A DNA stretch of 64,000 bases from positions 1,051,001 through 1,115,000 of the forward strand of contig NZ_CP116967.1 of NCBI RefSeq assembly GCF_032050975.1, read 5' to 3'. The translations under genes and the position numbers were made by a program. Below are positions 25,216 to 33,812 of the stretch, in pieces. Source of the stretch: Candidatus Nitrospira allomarina (lineage in GTDB: Bacteria; Nitrospirota; Nitrospiria; Nitrospirales; UBA8639). Positions within the stretch are counted from its first letter, which is position 1. Each line of letters starts with the position of its first letter. The notes below the pieces were generated by a model. The model had not been told where the DNA came from. It made no database searches and worked only from the letters and a program-made list of their open reading frames with translations.

Positions 25216-25827
25216 TTACCCTTTGATTGTAAATTCCATGGTGCCGATAACGTTAACGGCATGCAACGCTTGGCCCGGAGAACCATAAAAAATCTTGACC
25301 TGATACTTCCCCGGTTCCCATCCCTCTGGCGGCTTTGAAATAAGAAAGTATCCGGATCGCTGATTCATTTCCAGTTCGATCACGTCTTTTCCGACTGGCG
25401 TATTCGACGTCACTTGCCCATCCTTCATTCGAAACCATGCAGCTGCGAATTGACCAGGGGCGTCTAAGGGTTGCGCCTCGAAGACAATGTAAAACATCTG
25501 CGTGTCTAATGGGAATTCCGAAACGCCCGGGTTAACGGGCTCAACATACGCATCCCCCGTAGTCATCCATCCTGGCCGTCCAAGGGAATCCCAAGGTGTG
25601 TCGTATCCCGTCGCCATGGTAATCCACGTAAAGACACCTTGCGGGCGTTTCCAATTGACCTGGTCAAACGCCATATCTTTGATCATGTCGTCTTTATTGG
25701 GTGCCAGGGTCGAGTTACCAAACGGATCGTCCGCCCAACAGATGCTGCTGAACAGGCCAATAAGAACAAGGGCCGTCGCAGTGCGAAAAAAACAGGAAAC
25801 GCCGACAACCTTACGAAACAATTTCAT
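25216..25827 (-). CDS. Exported protein of unknown function
   Basis: The start chosen is ATG 25825-25827 (MKLFRKVVG); an ATG 24 nt further upstream is also in frame. Residues 1-32 form a signal peptide with a FFRTATALVLIGLFSSIC core and cleavage after CWA. The mature part (about 170 residues) is aromatic and beta-rich: WITMATGYDTPWDSLGRPGW, QMFYIVFEAQPLDAPGQFAA, SGYFLISKPPEGWEPGKYQV, ending VIGTMEFTIKG, which looks like an Ig-like or carbohydrate-binding beta sandwich. I do not recognise the family. It converges on the radical SAM gene with a 177-base spacer. Confidence 0.7.
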   Translation of the reverse strand: MKLFRKVVGVSCFFRTATALVLIGLFSSICWADDPFGNSTLAPNKDDMIKDMAFDQVNWKRPQGVFTWITMATGYDTPWDSLGRPGWMTTGDAYVEPVNPGVSEFPLDTQMFYIVFEAQPLDAPGQFAAAWFRMKDGQVTSNTPVGKDVIELEMNQRSGYFLISKPPEGWEPGKYQVKIFYGSPGQALHAVNVIGTMEFTIKG

Positions 25828-25985
25828 AAAAATACTTTCGACAATGTGCATGGTCCACCTCCTGGTGGGAAGGCCTTCTCTGTCTAATCTTTATCTCATT
25901 TTACAATACTTGAGCCACAAGTGTTGCGCAATCGGGCGGCAATAACGACCGGGAAGGAAAGAATGTTAAAAATTGGAAAGAACGA

Positions 25986-26864
25986 TTATGGGAGAGGAGC
26001 AGGCACACGGGAACCTTCAATCCCTTGCCGGCGACTATCGACAATTCTATCGGCAACCTCGGCAATGTGTTTTTCCAGAATGAGACGGAGATGGCTTCCA
26101 GGCCGGTAATCCGCGGGCGCCATGAAATGGACCCGGTCCGCGTGGAAGGTAAGCTGATAACATTTTTCGAATGACCGACGGGTCTGATCCTCCGGATTAT
26201 AGACCGCCAAGGCGAATCCGCCATTTCTTTTCATGACGGTAAAGCAGGGGACGTCTGTCGGTCCATCGCCTACATAGATCATTTGTCGGAACGGCACCCG
26301 GCGGCTTTCCTCAGGCATATGGTCGTTCACATCCTCTTTTAAATCCGTCAGTCCTTTGTTGACCCGAAACAGGAATTGGGTTTTCTGCGTATGACTGATG
26401 GTGCGTTTGGGGAAGCTGATGTGCCCGTCTTCCTCGTCGAACTCACAGCCGAAAATGGCGCGGACCTGGCTGGCGACCACGCTTCCTTCCAAAATAGCCT
26501 TGAGTCCGGAGCTGACAACATAATGTTCCAAGCGGATGGGCACTTCCTCGTATTTGGGTTTTTTTAAGATCCCATTGAGTTCTTCAAAAAATGAGGGGAC
26601 CCCTGGGAAAAAGGACAATTGGTTGCCCATGCCACGGAGGTCCTGATTGGAAAGCGTCCGGATGCAGGGTTCTTCCAGCATTCGTTTCATATAGGCCAAC
26701 TCCTGATCATAATCCCGGGCTTCGATCAGGGCGGTACAGCTTTTCCAAAATGTGGACGGGTCAAGTTCAGCGTGCCGCAGAATCGTGTGATCCTGCATGT
26801 AATGCGGACTCAACGTATGATCGAAGTCATAGACGATAGCGATAATGTTCTGGGGTTGATTCAT
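25986..26864 (-). CDS. HAD-superfamily phosphatase
   Basis: The start chosen is ATG 26862-26864 (MNQPQNIIAIVYDFDHTLSP), immediately before motif I; the open frame continues 20 codons upstream. The 292-residue protein has motif I DFDHTLSP with the Asp nucleophile and the second acid, motif II serine in YVVSSGLKAILEG, and motif III/IV YVGDGPTDVPCF with the metal-binding acids. The cap region between residues 15 and 100 contains FFPGVPSFFEELNGIL. A soluble phosphatase is well supported; the substrate is unknown. It is a single gene between the exported protein and the pentapeptide-repeat gene on the same strand. Confidence 0.85.
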   Translation of the reverse strand: MNQPQNIIAIVYDFDHTLSPHYMQDHTILRHAELDPSTFWKSCTALIEARDYDQELAYMKRMLEEPCIRTLSNQDLRGMGNQLSFFPGVPSFFEELNGILKKPKYEEVPIRLEHYVVSSGLKAILEGSVVASQVRAIFGCEFDEEDGHISFPKRTISHTQKTQFLFRVNKGLTDLKEDVNDHMPEESRRVPFRQMIYVGDGPTDVPCFTVMKRNGGFALAVYNPEDQTRRSFEKCYQLTFHADRVHFMAPADYRPGSHLRLILEKHIAEVADRIVDSRRQGIEGSRVPAPLP

Positions 26865-27035
26865 GAGGCTTCCCTGACCGATTCTTGGGAAAAGCAGTGT
26901 AAGTTGAGGAGCGAAAGGTGTCAACGAATGAGCCTGGGCGAGGAAAGAAAGCCCTGGAGGCCTTTTTCGTTTGTGGGATGCTGTCGAAGAAGAAATGATG
27001 CTGCGTGAAAGACGGATCAGACCAAGGACGAACTG

Positions 27036-27479
27036 TTATACGCCATAGCGCATACGCGTGCCCTGCTGGTTCGAAAGAAGAATTTCCGGAGCACTGAGTT
27101 CTTTGGGAAAAAGCGTGCCGGAGATCTTGGTGCCGTGAATGCTGGCCCCTTCTAAATTGCATTGGGAAAGATCTACTCCTCGAAGATCGGCCTGCCGGAA
27201 ATAACTTCCCCGGAAATCCATGCCTGCCGCTTCAATGCCGCGCAGATCCACATTCCGGAAATCGCAATTACTTAGATCAGGTTTCTCACCGGACTTAAAC
27301 CGGGCATTGAATTCAGTAATTTTCCCGTCTCGAAGCAGGGTATACATGGGGTTGTTGGTCAGTTTAGGCTTCATACCGTGATCTCTGGTTCTCTCGGGGT
27401 CATCTGAGGATGGTTTGTCTCGGTAATCCATTAACCGTATCGGTTGATCGAAACCTTGAATGAAGCACCTTAAGGCCAT
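27036..27479 (-). CDS. Pentapeptide-repeat protein
   Basis: ATG 27477-27479 has GAGG five bases upstream, which favours this start (147 residues) over later in-frame ATGs. Residues about 68-118 (DLSNCDFRNVDLRGIEAAGM then DFRGSYFRQADLRGVDLSQC and NLEGASIHGTKI) are about ten A(D/N)LXX pentapeptide repeats that fold into a right-handed quadrilateral beta helix. The first 65 residues are polar and carry a short MYTLLRDGKITEFN segment. Such proteins range from DNA-gyrase mimics to structural proteins; this one is too short to be a classical Qnr-type mimic. Function unknown. Confidence 0.8.
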   Translation of the reverse strand: MALRCFIQGFDQPIRLMDYRDKPSSDDPERTRDHGMKPKLTNNPMYTLLRDGKITEFNARFKSGEKPDLSNCDFRNVDLRGIEAAGMDFRGSYFRQADLRGVDLSQCNLEGASIHGTKISGTLFPKELSAPEILLSNQQGTRMRYGV

Positions 27480-27772
27480 TTTTCCTCGAACGCCGGTAGC
27501 ACTTTAACCCGGTCGAATTAAGTCAGGTCAGGAAATAGAAAGGATACCTATTCCCAGACAAACAGCGGATTCCTGGTAATCGCGAATTTAGTCGGGGATA
27601 GCTTGACAGTCGATTAGAAGTTCCTGGATTCTTGTTAAAAAGAGATCCAATTGGGCGGTCTTATCAGAAGGATTTTTTTTAAACTTCTAAAGCCTGGGAC
27701 ACGCACTTTATATTTTTTTTGAGCGTCCCGTCCCGTCCGCAGGCATGGATTGTCTCGTGTTGGCAGTTCGGA

Positions 27773-28585
27773 TTAAAAAATTGCCTTGACGAGTTCCTGA
27801 ATGCTGCGTTGCATGTCGGTGTCGTCCGTAATCGGGCGGGTAATGGCGGCATCGCAGGCCCGGTCGGGGGCCACCCCTTGTTGCATCAAGGTCCCCGCGT
27901 AAATCAACAGCCGGGTACTGACACCTTCTTCCAGGCCATGGTTCCGGAGATTTCGTACCTTTTCACCCAATTTGACTAACCGAATGGCCACGTCCCTGGA
28001 AATCTTTGCTTCATGCTCCACGATCCTGGTCTCGATATCTTTGGGAGGATAACCAAACTCAATGGCCATGAAACGCTGCTTGGTGCTTTGCTTTAATTCT
28101 TTTAAGACACTTTGGTACCCGGGGTTATAAGAGATCACCAGCAAAAAATCATCCACGGCCTGAATCATCTGCCCTTTTTTCTCAATGGGTAAAAACCGTC
28201 GGTCATCACTCAAGGGATGGATCAGCACGGTGGTATCTTTTCGGGCCTCGACCACTTCATCCAGATAGACAAGGGCACCGTGCTTGACTCCCAGGGTGAG
28301 CGGGCCATCCACCCATACGGTTTCTTCCCCCTTCAAGAGGTAGCGTCCGATCAAATCGGAGGCGGTCAGATCTTCATGACAGGCGACGGTAATCAGCGGC
28401 CGATTGAGTCGATGAGCCATATGCTGGACAAACCGGGTTTTTCCGCATCCAGTAGGGCCTTTCAACATCACTGGTATTTTGTTTTTGGCACCGACAGTGA
28501 ACAGATCGATTTCCCCGTTCACCTCTTGATAGAACGGCTCCTCGGTGACCCGGAATTGTTCAATACCAAATTCAAGACCCTTCAT
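27773..28585 (-). CDS. CbbQ/NirQ/NorQ-type MoxR AAA+ ATPase
   Basis: The start chosen is ATG 28583-28585 ([13 protein letters not shown]); 13 more codons are open upstream. The 270-residue protein is a MoxR-branch AAA+ ATPase: Walker [14 protein letters not shown], Walker [26 protein letters not shown], a sensor-1-like [11 protein letters not shown], and [15 protein letters not shown] near sensor 2. It is close to CbbQ (Rubisco activase) and NorQ/NirQ (maturation of nitric oxide or nitrite reductase), which act with a von Willebrand-type partner (CbbO/NorD). No such partner and no Rubisco, nor or nir genes are in the window, so the client enzyme is unknown. Confidence 0.88.
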   Translation of the reverse strand: MKGLEFGIEQFRVTEEPFYQEVNGEIDLFTVGAKNKIPVMLKGPTGCGKTRFVQHMAHRLNRPLITVACHEDLTASDLIGRYLLKGEETVWVDGPLTLGVKHGALVYLDEVVEARKDTTVLIHPLSDDRRFLPIEKKGQMIQAVDDFLLVISYNPGYQSVLKELKQSTKQRFMAIEFGYPPKDIETRIVEHEAKISRDVAIRLVKLGEKVRNLRNHGLEEGVSTRLLIYAGTLMQQGVAPDRACDAAITRPITDDTDMQRSIQELVKAIF

Positions 28586-28972
28586 AACATTTAACCCACA
28601 TCTAGGAATGAAACAGCGAAACACATGGACGGCTAAGAGAGCATTATACGGGTGTCATTTCAGGGAGGACAACCTGCATGTGCGATCGATGCATTTCCAT
28701 GGGAGACTGTTGAATAATTCAAAATTTTCACCGGTTCCTCTCATGATCATTTTATGACGAAGCTAACGAGAGCTAGAAAGGAGAGATCAAAGCGTCCATT
28801 CAGTCCCGCCCTGAACCATGCAGAAGGGAAGACTGCACTTTGCTTGCGACGTCCACTAGACGTAACCGCTAGTTGTCAAGCGGAGCATACAGGTGGATAG
28901 GTGAGCATGACCAAGGGACGACCATGCCGCCAGCGGACAGATTCAACCTTCTCCTGAGGGGATCCTGATCAC
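28586..28972. other. Intergenic region upstream of the CbbQ/NorQ-like gene
   Basis: No gene is supported in these 387 bases. A 47-codon open frame from ATG 28754 has no protein-like features. The region holds the promoter for the minus-strand ATPase and the 3' side of the DUF2156 gene, but I see no clear promoter or terminator consensus. Confidence 0.4.
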
Positions 28973-29929
28973 TCATAAGGGCTGGGCAATGTAGTTAGGC
29001 ACTAACTGACAGGGGTGATAGGCCAGTTTTGTCCTTGCTAAACTCGGTAGCCCTGAATCATCCATGGTATTCACCAATGGATATGCCTGAACCTCGCGAC
29101 AGAATTCACGGAAAAGATACTGAGCTAAACCGTAAACTGATCGATCTGCCACCTCCAGCAAGACGCAAAACACCTCCGGGGAGCGGGGGAACCCGAACGT
29201 ATACGCTTTGACAGCTCCATCCACACGGACAATTCGCCCGGTGAGGCCGAGTTCACGATACTCCTGGAGTGTCACTCGATGGGCATTGGCGGCATCACGA
29301 AGCATCAGGCGAGCCACATTCTCGTTGGGTCCTAATCGGGAAACAGGAATATCTTCCTTTTGATGGGTCCAACGGTGAAAAAGGGCGAAGCACTCATCAC
29401 GATCGGTGATCTGGTACGGGGCAATCCGGATGCGGTGCCCGCGAATAAATCGATTGCACGCGGCGCGTTGGGATTTGTAGGGATTTCCTTTCAGTTGGAT
29501 GAGATCGGCAGTGCAATAGAGGTAATCGAAGTCCTTTGGCAGGAGGGTGTATCCCCATTGTTGAATTTCTTCTTTTAAATCAGCGGGAATGTTTTCAATT
29601 CGCGTCACGCTGGATCCACGATTCCGGGTCTCCATATACTCGGTCACTTGATTCAGCACGTTTTTGAGAGGGCTGCAGAAAGAGGATCCGAGGGATGAAT
29701 AAGGCCCCACGGGAGGCAGAGGCATAAATATCCCATCGGGATATTCCGCGAAGAGGCACAGCCATCCGTCAATGTCCGTCCAGGAAAAGGTAAATAGATC
29801 TTTCCAGATATAATGCGGTGGAAATGACCAGGTGCTCAAGGAAGTTTTTCCCCCGATACCTGTTGAGGCTAGGGCCTGGTTCAGACGAGCCTGATCCTTG
29901 ATGGTCAATGGACTGAGATGAATGGACAT
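28973..29929 (-). CDS. DUF2156 (LPG-synthase C-terminal-like, GNAT-fold) protein
   Basis: The 318-residue protein has the DUF2156 pattern: an N-terminal half with WSFPPHYIWKDLFTFSWTDI and LCLFAEYPDGIFMPLPPVG, and a C-terminal half with LKGNPYKSQRAACNRFIRGH followed by GLTGRIVRVDGAVKAYTFGF and VNTMDDSGLPSLARTKLAYHP. DUF2156 is related to the soluble catalytic domain of MprF, which transfers lysine or alanine from aminoacyl-tRNA to phosphatidylglycerol. No membrane segments are present, so a lipid substrate is not implied. It lies 55 nt after the YkgJ-like gene. Confidence 0.8.
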   Translation of the reverse strand: MSIHLSPLTIKDQARLNQALASTGIGGKTSLSTWSFPPHYIWKDLFTFSWTDIDGWLCLFAEYPDGIFMPLPPVGPYSSLGSSFCSPLKNVLNQVTEYMETRNRGSSVTRIENIPADLKEEIQQWGYTLLPKDFDYLYCTADLIQLKGNPYKSQRAACNRFIRGHRIRIAPYQITDRDECFALFHRWTHQKEDIPVSRLGPNENVARLMLRDAANAHRVTLQEYRELGLTGRIVRVDGAVKAYTFGFPRSPEVFCVLLEVADRSVYGLAQYLFREFCREVQAYPLVNTMDDSGLPSLARTKLAYHPCQLVPNYIAQPL

Positions 29930-29984
29930 GAAAGATAGTTATACGGGATGGAGGATCTATGGGAAAAGAGCCAATCCGTGGCCG

Positions 29985-30608
29985 TCACCGCTTGTCGTGT
30001 GTATTGGAAGATCGGAGAGTCGCGGTCAGGCGGTCGAGGGTATGCAACACGACGACGTCCTGTTGAAACGGAGTCACTAATCGAGGATGAACGGCAAGGG
30101 AATTTAGAACGTGATCGGATTCCAGATAGTTCGCAATTCTTTGGGCCTGTTCCATGAATGCCTTTGGAAGGATCAATGCCGAAGGTTTTTGCCCAGCTCT
30201 TCTGAGAGGGTTTTCTTCCCCGGCTTGCTCAAGAAGAAACGGGCACAACGTATCCCAACCAAGTACGACTTTCTCGTGTTGTGCATTCCACATGAGCGCG
30301 AAGGGATACAATTGGCAATCCAGAGGACGAATTTCATAAATGCCACAGTGTTGTGTGACGGGATCAAATGCCGGGCAGAGAAATCCTTCCTCCTTGGGAT
30401 GTCGGACGACTTCAATCTGACTCCCCCGATGATCAGGAAAGGAAGAGGGAGAGATGCCGTGCGTGACGGCCTGTCGAATTTCATCTTCCGTAAAGTACGG
30501 TCTGAGGATACTGTCTTGTTCGGGGAAACGGCAGCACACGTCGCATCGAAAACAGACGGCGGAGGGGACGAGCTGTGGACCAGGAATGACGGGGATGGCC
30601 TGAGGCAT
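29985..30608 (-). CDS. YkgJ-family zinc/iron-chelating cysteine-cluster protein
   Basis: The 207-residue protein carries an N-terminal cysteine cluster in VCFRCDVCCRFPEQDS (C-x-x-C-x-x-C-C type, here CxxCDVCC read as CFRCDVCC), followed by LCPAFDPVTQHCGIYEIRPLDCQLYP, the second half of the YkgJ/CxxCxxCC fold. The motif is expected to bind zinc or iron-sulfur. The remaining 90 residues are helical and unrecognised. It is the upstream partner of the DUF2156 gene on the minus strand. Function unknown; members are often found beside methyltransferases or flagellar genes. Confidence 0.82.
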   Translation of the reverse strand: MPQAIPVIPGPQLVPSAVCFRCDVCCRFPEQDSILRPYFTEDEIRQAVTHGISPSSFPDHRGSQIEVVRHPKEEGFLCPAFDPVTQHCGIYEIRPLDCQLYPFALMWNAQHEKVVLGWDTLCPFLLEQAGEENPLRRAGQKPSALILPKAFMEQAQRIANYLESDHVLNSLAVHPRLVTPFQQDVVVLHTLDRLTATLRSSNTHDKR

Positions 30609-30792
30609 AAGCGTATAACTTTCATGGCGACTCGGCCCGCCATTTCCTTCGGGTGCGTGCCTTGTCTGGTTTCAAGAGAGCGTGCTACGATCTCCCTTAT
30701 TCTAGCAAAAGGGCCGTCATCAAGGTCCAAGCTTTTCATGTAAGACTCGAATTGAAGTTTTTCGGGCAGGTCCAACCTCTTTTGATCGACGA

Positions 30793-32304
30793 GTGAAGGA
30801 CATCAGGGTGCCTGGTCCGTTACACCCGTCTTCCACGATTAACCCAGGATCGGTTATTTCTTCCCACGTAGAACAGTCCGGCCCTATTTTGCCATTGAGT
30901 CCGTCAACATCTGACAGCCCCTATCCTCTGTATCGGGACAGGCTGCTCAAGGACGGATTATTTGTGAACGGGCAAGATAATCATTGGCGAGTGGCATGCG
31001 GACCCTTTTCGCTTTCCACCGAGGAAGCCAAATTTTTTGAAGCATTAGGGCAACATTTGTTGGTGTTCTACCAGGCGTTGAACCGGTTATATCTTGAAAG
31101 CCTGAAAGGTCTGCAACCTGCGTGGGTTCATGAATACCTGGATATCGGAAAGCCGGAGGATCTTCTGGCCCTTGCACGAATGAATCGATTCAAAAATCAA
31201 CTTCCCGGTGTCATTCGTCCCGATCTTATTCCCACCAACGCCGGCATGGCCCTGACGGAACTTGATTCCGTCCCTGGAGGGATTGGCTTAACCGCCAGTC
31301 TAAGTCGGATGTATGCCCAGCAGGGCTTTCCCGTGTGGCCGCAGTCCGACGGGTTGGTTCAAGGGTTTTCCCGTATGTTACGAGGGGTGTTGCACGGGCA
31401 GCCTCCGCGAGTGGCCATCGTGGTCTCGGATGAAGCTGAAGCCTATCGCGCGGAAATGCAATGGGTGGTGACCCAACTCCGGCAGGAAGGTTGGGAGGCC
31501 TATTGCGGGCATCCCCGTGATATTCGATTTACGGAAGAGGGTCTTTTCATTCACCATGAGGGACAGGAGCAGTCTCTTTCTGTGATTTACCGGTTCTACG
31601 AATTGTTCGATTTGAAAAATATTCCAAAAGGGGAATTGATTGCCTACAGTGCCAAAAAAGGCCGGATTGTGGTCACCCCACCCTATAAGCCCTGGATGGA
31701 GGAAAAGCTGGCCTTAGCGTTGTTCCACCATCCGATGCTGGAGAAATTTTGGGAGCACGAATTGAAATCCGACACATATGACTGTCTTCGTGCCATCATT
31801 CCCGAGACCTGGATTTTGGATCCCAGACCCCTTCCGCCTTCTGCGGTGATTCCCGGCTTACGCCATGGAAATCGTGCGGTGTCGGATTGGCAGTGGTTGG
31901 GAGAAGCTACCCAAAAAGAACGTCAGTATGTCATCAAAGTGTCAGGATTTTCCGACCAGGCTTGGGGAAGCCGGGGCGTTTCGATCGGGCATGATATGTC
32001 GCAAGTCCAATGGAAAGAGGTCGTGTCCCAGGCTCTGGATCAATTTGAGACGAGCCCTTCGATTCTTCAAACATTTCACAAAGGGCGACTGGTTGTGGTT
32101 GAATATTACGACAGCCATTCCGGTGATGTCGTCAGTATGGAAGGACGGGCGCGCTTATCTCCGTATTATTTCGTGGATGAGGGACAGGCCCGGTTGGGCG
32201 GTGTCCTGGCGACGGTGTGTCCCAAAGATAAAAAAATTATTCATGGAATGCGGGATGCGGTCATGGCTCCTTGTTCCATTATGGCTAGTCACCCCAGCTC
32301 ATAA
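30793..32304 (+). CDS. ATP-grasp-like protein (glutathionylspermidine-synthase-like)
   Basis: GTG 30793 is the best available start, without a clear ribosome binding site. The 503-residue protein has an N-terminal polar leader of about 45 residues, a core with MALTELDSVPGGIGLTASLSR (close in style to the glutathionylspermidine synthase/ATP-grasp LxxxNxDxPxG motif), VIYRFYELFDLKNIPKGELI, a nucleotide-binding-like YVIKVSGFSDQAWGSRGVSI segment, and VSMEGRARLSPYYFVDEGQAR near the end. This suggests a carboxylate-amine ligase; the substrate is unknown. It begins a compact plus-strand run with a glutaredoxin-like gene (68 nt), KamA and dCTP deaminase genes. The neighbourhood hints at amino-acid or thiol conjugation. 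Confidence 0.6.
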   Translation: MKDIRVPGPLHPSSTINPGSVISSHVEQSGPILPLSPSTSDSPYPLYRDRLLKDGLFVNGQDNHWRVACGPFSLSTEEAKFFEALGQHLLVFYQALNRLYLESLKGLQPAWVHEYLDIGKPEDLLALARMNRFKNQLPGVIRPDLIPTNAGMALTELDSVPGGIGLTASLSRMYAQQGFPVWPQSDGLVQGFSRMLRGVLHGQPPRVAIVVSDEAEAYRAEMQWVVTQLRQEGWEAYCGHPRDIRFTEEGLFIHHEGQEQSLSVIYRFYELFDLKNIPKGELIAYSAKKGRIVVTPPYKPWMEEKLALALFHHPMLEKFWEHELKSDTYDCLRAIIPETWILDPRPLPPSAVIPGLRHGNRAVSDWQWLGEATQKERQYVIKVSGFSDQAWGSRGVSIGHDMSQVQWKEVVSQALDQFETSPSILQTFHKGRLVVVEYYDSHSGDVVSMEGRARLSPYYFVDEGQARLGGVLATVCPKDKKIIHGMRDAVMAPCSIMASHPSS

Positions 32305-32372
32305 GGCCCAAAACGCCTGGTTCTTTTGGTCCTAATGTATTTTTCATCTCATGGGGAAGACCCCTAGTTGAC

Positions 32373-32684
32373 ATGTCTGATACTCTTAACCGCATGAAAC
32401 TGTATCACACGGAATGGTGCCCGGAATGCCAGGTCGTCCGCGAGAGGTTGGCTGAGTTGGGTCTGTCCTACGAAGATGAAATTGTGCCCGATGTCCGACC
32501 TTTCCGGAAAAATTTGTATGAAGTCTCGGGACAGAATTATGTCCCGGTGTTGGTTCATGGAGAAACGGTGTTGACGGAGACATCCGATATCCTGGCATAT
32601 CTGGACGACTACGAAGACCATGGAACTCCCTCCGGGGAAACCACCAAGCCACCCTCCAGCAACCTTGATGAAAGGAATCATTAA
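32373..32684 (+). CDS. Glutaredoxin-like protein
   Basis: The 103-residue protein has a thioredoxin fold beginning MKLYHTEWCPECQVVRERLAE, with a CPEC active site where glutaredoxins usually have CPYC or CPxC, then the cis-proline segment NYVPVLVHGETVLTETSDIL, in the style of glutaredoxins and of GST N-terminal domains. The start could also be ATG 32394. The tail after residue 85 is polar. It ends 3 nt before the KamA gene, so the two are translated together. A role in thiol/disulfide exchange with a neighbour is plausible, not shown. Confidence 0.8.
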   Translation: MSDTLNRMKLYHTEWCPECQVVRERLAELGLSYEDEIVPDVRPFRKNLYEVSGQNYVPVLVHGETVLTETSDILAYLDDYEDHGTPSGETTKPPSSNLDERNH

Positions 32685-32687
32685 GCT

Positions 32688-33812
32688 ATGGATGATTGGA
32701 AAAAGGTCCTCGCCGCAAGTATCACCAAACCCAAGGATTTAGCCAAGTATCTGGGGGTCGATCCCAAAGAGGTGGAAGCCGTCGTCGGGCCCTATCCAAT
32801 GCGAATTACTCCGACCGTGCTGGCCACGATTAAAAGTAAAGGGGATGCGATCTGGAAGCAGGTAGTTCCCGAGGCCATCGAATTGGATGATATTGATGCC
32901 CCGGACGATCCGTTGGAAGAAGATACGGACAGCCCGGTTCCTCATTTGGTCCACCGATATCCTGATCGCGTACTGTTGATGGTGACCAACCAGTGTCCAA
33001 TCTATTGCCGGTTTTGCACGAGAAAGCGACTGGTGGGGAAACCGGGGTTTCTCAAAAAGGGTGAGCTGGATCGAGCGGTGGCGTATCTTAGAGAGCATAC
33101 TGAAGTGCGGGATGTTATTCTTTCTGGCGGTGACCCGTTGTTATTGCCTGATCGTCTCATTGAGAGAATTCTGAAAGGCCTTCGGTCCATCCCGCATTTA
33201 GAATTGATTCGGTTTGGGACCCGAGTGCCAGGTACTCTCCCTCAACGCATTACTCCAGAATTGTGTGAGATCGTTAAGCGCTTCCATCCAATTTATATGA
33301 ATTTGCATTTCAACCATCCGGATGAGTTGACGCCGGAGGTCAAGGAGGCTTGCGGTCGATTGGCGGATGCCGGGGTGCCCTTGGGTGCCCAAACCGTTTT
33401 GCTGAAAGGCGTCAATGATGACCCGGAAATCATGAAACGGCTGATGCATCAACTGTTGTTGGCCAGGGTAAAACCCTATTACCTGTATCAAGCCGATCTC
33501 ACCAAGGGGACGAATCATTTTCGGACTCCGGTAGAAACGGGGTTGAAAATAATTCAATCTCTTCAGGGGCATACGAGTGGCATGGCCGTTCCCCACTTTG
33601 TCATTGATGCGCCCGGAGGTGGCGGAAAGATCCCGCTATTGCCTAACGATTATTTATTGAATTTGGATGAGAACGGGGCCGTATTAAAAAATTATGAAAA
33701 TAAAACCTATCATTATCCTCAGCCATCATCGGGAAACGGGCGTGAACTCCCCATGGTCGGCGCCCCTGCATCCCAGGATATGTGCGGTGCCGGCGCCATG
33801 GATGACTATTAA
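32688..33812 (+). CDS. KamA-family radical SAM aminomutase (lysine 2,3-aminomutase-like)
   Basis: These PLP- and SAM-dependent enzymes move an amino group from C2 to C3 of an amino acid. Cluster cysteines are C103, C107 and C110 in NQCPIYCRFCTRKR. The PLP lysine is K314 in DAPGGGGKIPLLPNDY. D270 (YQADLTKG) and D307 match the two Asp residues that hold the substrate's distal amino group in Clostridium KamA, so lysine or a lysine-like substrate is credible. Length is 374 residues, between EpmB (about 340) and KamA (about 416), lacking the long C-terminal tail. Possible jobs are beta-lysine production as an osmolyte precursor or as a modification donor; neither AblB nor EpmA/efp is in the window. 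It overlaps the dcd-like gene by one base (TAATG). Confidence 0.88.
   Translation: MDDWKKVLAASITKPKDLAKYLGVDPKEVEAVVGPYPMRITPTVLATIKSKGDAIWKQVVPEAIELDDIDAPDDPLEEDTDSPVPHLVHRYPDRVLLMVTNQCPIYCRFCTRKRLVGKPGFLKKGELDRAVAYLREHTEVRDVILSGGDPLLLPDRLIERILKGLRSIPHLELIRFGTRVPGTLPQRITPELCEIVKRFHPIYMNLHFNHPDELTPEVKEACGRLADAGVPLGAQTVLLKGVNDDPEIMKRLMHQLLLARVKPYYLYQADLTKGTNHFRTPVETGLKIIQSLQGHTSGMAVPHFVIDAPGGGGKIPLLPNDYLLNLDENGAVLKNYENKTYHYPQPSSGNGRELPMVGAPASQDMCGAGAMDDY

Noticed and set aside
30111..30743. Long plus-strand open frame opposite the YkgJ-like gene, and a minus-strand frame 30173-30775
   Set aside because: Both are shadows of the cysteine-cluster gene at 29985-30608, whose motif content is clear.
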